DNA of 64,000 nt from assembly GCA_014058105.1 (NCBI GenBank), contig JACGCM010002205.1:1-64000 (forward strand), read 5' to 3'. The notes beneath the pieces were generated by a model, which worked only from the letters and a program-made list of their open reading frames with translations, did not search any database and was not told the DNA's origin. Source of the DNA: Kingdonia uniflora. Taxonomy: Eukaryota; Streptophyta; Magnoliopsida; Ranunculales; Circaeasteraceae. The number at the start of each line of letters is the position of its first letter. Within the stretch, counting starts at the first letter, position 1. Below are positions 60,663 through 64,000 of the stretch, piece after piece. Made by a program: the position numbers and the translations under genes.

Positions 60663-61196
60663 ATGACAACAAAGTCATTTCTAATGAACAAACCGCAGAG
60701 AAAGGTAACATATGGATACTATGACTCAAAGGAACTCTTAAACCTGACGTACTCTTTCTTTCGAAACAAATATATTACGGTGAACAATATAGAGAATTGC
60801 TTCTCCTTTGTACATGCAGATTATAACAAAATTAACAGGTTGGAGCTCTGGACTGACCTCTCTAATTTTTTTACAAACAATGTGAAGCCTTGGATATGCA
60901 TCGGGGATTTCAACGTGGTTCTTAGGCTCGCTGAGAAAAGGGGCAGAAAGCCACTTCCCACAAACGCGGTAATGGATTTTAACAACTTTCTGGATACTGC
61001 TAAACTAAGTGAAAGCCCCTCCTCAGGACTTACTTTCATCTGGAGAAATGCTCAAAGTGGAAACAACAGGACTCTGGTAATCCTAGACAGATGCTTACAG
61101 AATACAGAATGGCAGAATAATTTTCAAGGTTGGAGAATGAAGGGGCTTCCTCGAATGCACTCCAACCACTTACTCATTATGGGAGATTGCTGCTAA
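60663..61196 (+). pseudogene. LINE ORF2 endonuclease fragment
   Basis: An open frame of 177 codons with PWICIGDFNVVLRLAEKRGR, the GDFN block of the AP-type endonuclease, then GLTFIWRNAQSGN, LDRCLQN and SNHLLIMGDC, where family members read SDHxPI. N-terminal catalytic residues upstream of 60663 are degraded. The frame stops at 61194-61196. The following bases encode SNIPFRYLQSW, which continues ORF2 in another frame. Confidence 0.85.
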
Positions 61197-61202
61197 GTAC
61201 CT

Positions 61203-61432
61203 AAGCCTTCCAACATCCCATTCAGATATCTCCAATCTTGGGGAGATGATCCAGGATTCGAGGAATTTGTAGCAAATAGTTGGGAGAAGCCGTTAATTGC
61301 AGCTCCACTACAATTGCAAGTACATAGTGGAGCTGCAATTAACGGCTTCTCCCAACTATTTGCTACAAATTCCTCGAATCCTGGATCATCTCCCCAAGAT
61401 TGGAGATATCTGAATGGGATGTTGGAAGGCTT
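61203..61432. repeat. Perfect 108-bp fold-back inverted repeat
   Basis: 61203-61310 and 61325-61432 are exact reverse complements around a 14-base loop. The left arm is ordinary LINE ORF2 sequence, and the right arm is the same piece turned around. Confidence 0.97.
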
Positions 61433-62221
61433 TTCAAATGGGTCCCCCTTGGGGTAGGTCTAGTCAATCGGAACTTTTCAAAAAAAAAAAAACTAAATTT
61501 GACATAAAAAGGGCTTAAAAGCCATTTTTAGTGTCTCAACCAGTCTGGACCGGCCATAGATTTCTCCCATGATACCAATACAGCTTTTGATCAAGTTCAA
61601 AGAATGAAGACTAGTAAATTCTCAGTAGATGAATGATATCACCTAGAGAGCATTGCCAAATAATAACTTTACTTATTGCATAGTAGTAGTATTGGTTTAT
61701 TATTACTATCATTGACTGAGTTGGGAACTCTTCACTGGTTAGTTTAATAGAATGCTCGTGACATGCACTGGTTCAATATCCCATCTATGAGATTGTTCTT
61801 TGATTTTTCTATGAATTTATTGCTTGAGAAGTAGTTAATGTCCATGTATGATAATTGATCTGTTATATACAACTTGCTTATAGATCTATCAGCTCATTTA
61901 GCATTATCGATAATTAGATGAGTGACGACACATGTTTAAGAGATATTAGTACCACGCACTCGATCCTTTTGAGATATGAACATAATTCTTGTCTCTAACA
62001 TTGTGCATCAGGGATGCTACGAATATCATTGGCACGACCAACATGATAAAGCACATTAAGTACGTCACGCTATTACTTCCTAATGGTATGATTCGCGGTA
62101 TCTAGTTTGCTTTATACACTAGTAAATCCAGCTAAATTTTACTGAGTTTTAGGGAAATACGTGATAATGCTTATCATGTAAAGAATATCGGAGAAAAATG
62201 ACAAACAAGGTTTTGTGCATT
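61433..62221. other. Gene-free stretch with A-run
   Basis: No coding family or transposon end is recognised, apart from an A-run near 61481. Confidence 0.5.
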
Positions 62222-62848
62222 ATTAGGTTACGGCTCAAAACATACGAAGTCGTTCGAACGAGTCATAAAGTCGTTTGAGCGAAAAAGGTTTTCGTTAAAG
62301 TCGTTCGAACAGGACTTAGGTCGTTCGAACGAAAACCGTGTTGTTTGTTTTGTAAGTTTGTTTTTGAAGGGGATATATTCCAAGGCGATGGTTTATCTTA
62401 TGATGCGTACTTCCCTGATGACCTAATAAAAAGTCTATAAATATAGAGTGTGAGTTAAAAGCCTTCGTATTGTGAGAAAAAAGTTAGAGAGAGAAAAAGG
62501 AGAAATCTAGCATTTTAGTCTGGAGAGATTTTTTGGGCTTTCTTTCTAAGGTTTCTTGCTGGGGATTATCTTTAAGGGTAGAGGTAAGATAGTGTGATCT
62601 CTAGAACTTCTTATAACCCTAATTGATAATAGATTTGTCATGCTTGTCGGGGATGGTTTTGATCATTTTGGGTTTCCACATAAATTTAAACCTTGTGAAT
62701 ATGTTTATTTCTTTGATTAAATTCTCTGTGGATAGAATTAGATCTTTAGTTCTTGCTCAATCATATTGTGCTTCTGCGTTGCGATTTGCCCCCTTTGTTT
62801 CTTAACAATTGGTATCAGAGCGAGGTTTAGGGCAAGTAGAGAAGCAAG

Positions 62849-63532
62849 ATGGGAGGATCTAAGTACTCTAACGCGATCAAATTTGATGTAGAGAAGTTTG
62901 ATGAGAAGATTAATTTTGGATTATGGCAAATACAAGTCCAAGATATCTTGATTCAATACGGGTTACGCAAGACACTGAAAGGGAAGCATATACCTAAAAC
63001 TTCGGTTGAAGATATAACGGCCCAAAAAGCAGACTACGATGAAGAAGACTGGGAAGCTCTTGATTCAAGGGCTACGAGCGGGATTCACATTTTTCTCGCT
63101 AAAAACATTTTAGCAAACGTGGTTGGAGAGAAGACCTCAAAGGGTCTTTGGGAAAAGCTTGAAAATTTTTACCAAACAAAGAGTCTTTCGAATCGGGTAT
63201 ACCTCAAAGAACGACTTCATATGCTTCAGTTGGATGAGGGTACGAGTGTTGGTGATCACCTAGGTTCTTTGAACGGGATCGTTTTGGAATTGGAATCGAT
63301 CGAAGTTAAAGTTGAGGATGAAGATAAGGCGCTTCAACTCATATGGTCCCTTCCTTCTACCTTCAAGCATCTTCAAACTACGTTGATGTATGAGAAGAAA
63401 ACTTTGAGTTTTGAGGAGGTTACAAGTACGTTTCTTTTCAAGGAGAGAAGGCTTAAGGGTAGTGAATCCTCTGTAGAAAATTTAATGATGGTGGCTAATG
63501 GGAAGAGAAACTTTAATAAGTTTAGAAAATGA
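62849..63532 (+). pseudogene. Copia gag (second family member)
   Basis: ATG in the same position after the primer-binding site as in the arm elements. 227 residues align throughout (FDEKINFGLWQIQVQDILIQ, GLWEKLENFYQTKSL). It ends with a TGA just before the zinc knuckle, which then reads CWGYGQSGHYRSDC. The second cysteine has become Tyr, but the Trp lost in the arm copies is kept. It is moderately diverged from the arm copies. Confidence 0.85.
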
Positions 63533-63679
63533 ACTTGTTGGGGCTATGGTCAATCGGGTCATTATAGATCGGATTGCAAAGTTGAGAAAGGTAAATGAGT
63601 AAGTTAAGCAAAGGGCTCCAAAAGTAACGCAAACAAACTGACAACAGTTACTGGTATTGATGGTGACGAGGCGCTCCTC

Positions 63680-63961
63680 ATGGTGGTCACTAATAGTTCT
63701 CGCCATGATATAGGATGGGTGTTTGATAGTAGGGCTGCATTTCATGTATGCACACACAAAGCATGGCTTGACAAATATGCAAGGTATAAGGGTAATAAGT
63801 TTCTGTCGACGAGCGATGGCTCTCGAAGGTCGATTTTAGGAGTTAGTAATTTATGTGGGAGGATGTTCGATGAACGCATCGTAGTCCTTCATGATGTTCG
63901 ACATGTACCAAATATGACTTATAATCTAATTTTACTTTCCAAATTAGATAATGAAGGTTAA
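63680..63961 (+). pseudogene. Copia protease region (second family member)
   Basis: Matches 6407-6690 of the arm element: VFDSRAAFHVCTHKAW (protease block, with DSA changed to DSR), then SKFLSTSDGSRRS-like text and VLHDVRHVPNMTYNLI. It stops at 63959-63961, where the arm copies continue. The frame upstream (63533-63679) has further stops. Confidence 0.8.
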
Positions 63962-64000
63962 AATTACTCCGGGCGAGGTGGAGTAATGAAAGTTTATTAA

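Larger units (their letters stand above)
58656..61200 (+). mobile_element. Decayed plant L1-type LINE
   Basis: Two coding remnants in the order ORF1 (58656-60158) then the endonuclease of ORF2 (60663-61196). No reverse transcriptase follows: the sequence runs into a 108-bp fold-back at 61203 after only about 35 codons of ORF2 text past the endonuclease. There is no poly-A tail or target duplication that I can assign. Confidence 0.8.
62222..64000 (+). mobile_element. Second member of the copia gag-protease family, cut by window end
   Basis: LTR 62222-62807 (begins TATTAGGTTACGGC, ends TTAACA), primer-binding site TGGTATCAGAGC at 62810-62821, then gag and protease like the element at 4913. The LTR carries TCGTTCGAACGA at 62251 and 62321 and degenerate copies between. 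Whether integrase and polymerase follow lies beyond the window. Confidence 0.88.

Noticed and set aside
1..64000. rRNA, tRNA or snRNA genes
   Set aside because: I saw no tRNA box pairs, rRNA cores or U-RNA signatures on either strand by reading. Short RNA genes could still be missed without a model search.

Overview
The window is nuclear DNA from a flowering plant, most likely a eudicot. Its genes have GT-AG introns. They include a gibberellin-pathway cytochrome P450 (ent-kaurene oxidase), an intronless leucine-rich-repeat extensin and a small plastid-type protein. Most of the rest is LTR retrotransposon, LINE and MITE sequence. I recognise no bacterial, viral, rRNA or tRNA features.

The dominant structure is a giant inverted duplication. 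The left arm (1-16561, possibly continuing past the window edge) and the right arm (25599-42102) are near-perfect reverse complements around a 9.0 kb spacer (16562-25598). Each arm carries, from the spacer outward: a PIF/Harbinger-type MITE, a TCGACAA-rich repeat segment, an ent-kaurene oxidase (KO, CYP701A) gene transcribed away from the spacer, a decayed Ty3-gypsy element with a gag-protease-only Ty1-copia element nested in it, a copia integrase scrap, and the LTR of a Tat-type gypsy element. The right KO (29316-33569, +) has 8 exons, 517 codons and all P450 signature motifs. The left KO (8591-12840, -) has the same exons but lacks one base in exon 6, which brings in a stop just before the I-helix. 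One intact gene and one apparent pseudogene therefore sit in a young palindrome.

The spacer holds a third copy (656 bp) of the KO upstream region next to the left junction, a pollen-type LRR-extensin gene (18630-21206, -), remnants of an LTR element, and a three-exon gene resembling CCG-binding protein 1 (24316-25335, -).

From 42102 to the end there are no ordinary genes. Two Tat-lineage gypsy elements lie in tandem (about 41340-46465 and 46466 to about 57400). Both carry gag, protease, reverse transcriptase, RNase H and the extra second RNase H. Only the second keeps integrase, followed by a 47-bp tandem array and a broken antisense coiled-coil gene. A decayed LINE follows (58656-61200), ending at a perfect 108-bp fold-back. 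The window closes inside another copy of the copia gag-protease family (62222-64000).

Functionally the only host genes are KO (gibberellin synthesis), the cell-wall LRR-extensin and the CBP1-like protein. I see no sign that they act together. Their proximity looks like the result of the rearrangement and of transposon insertion.
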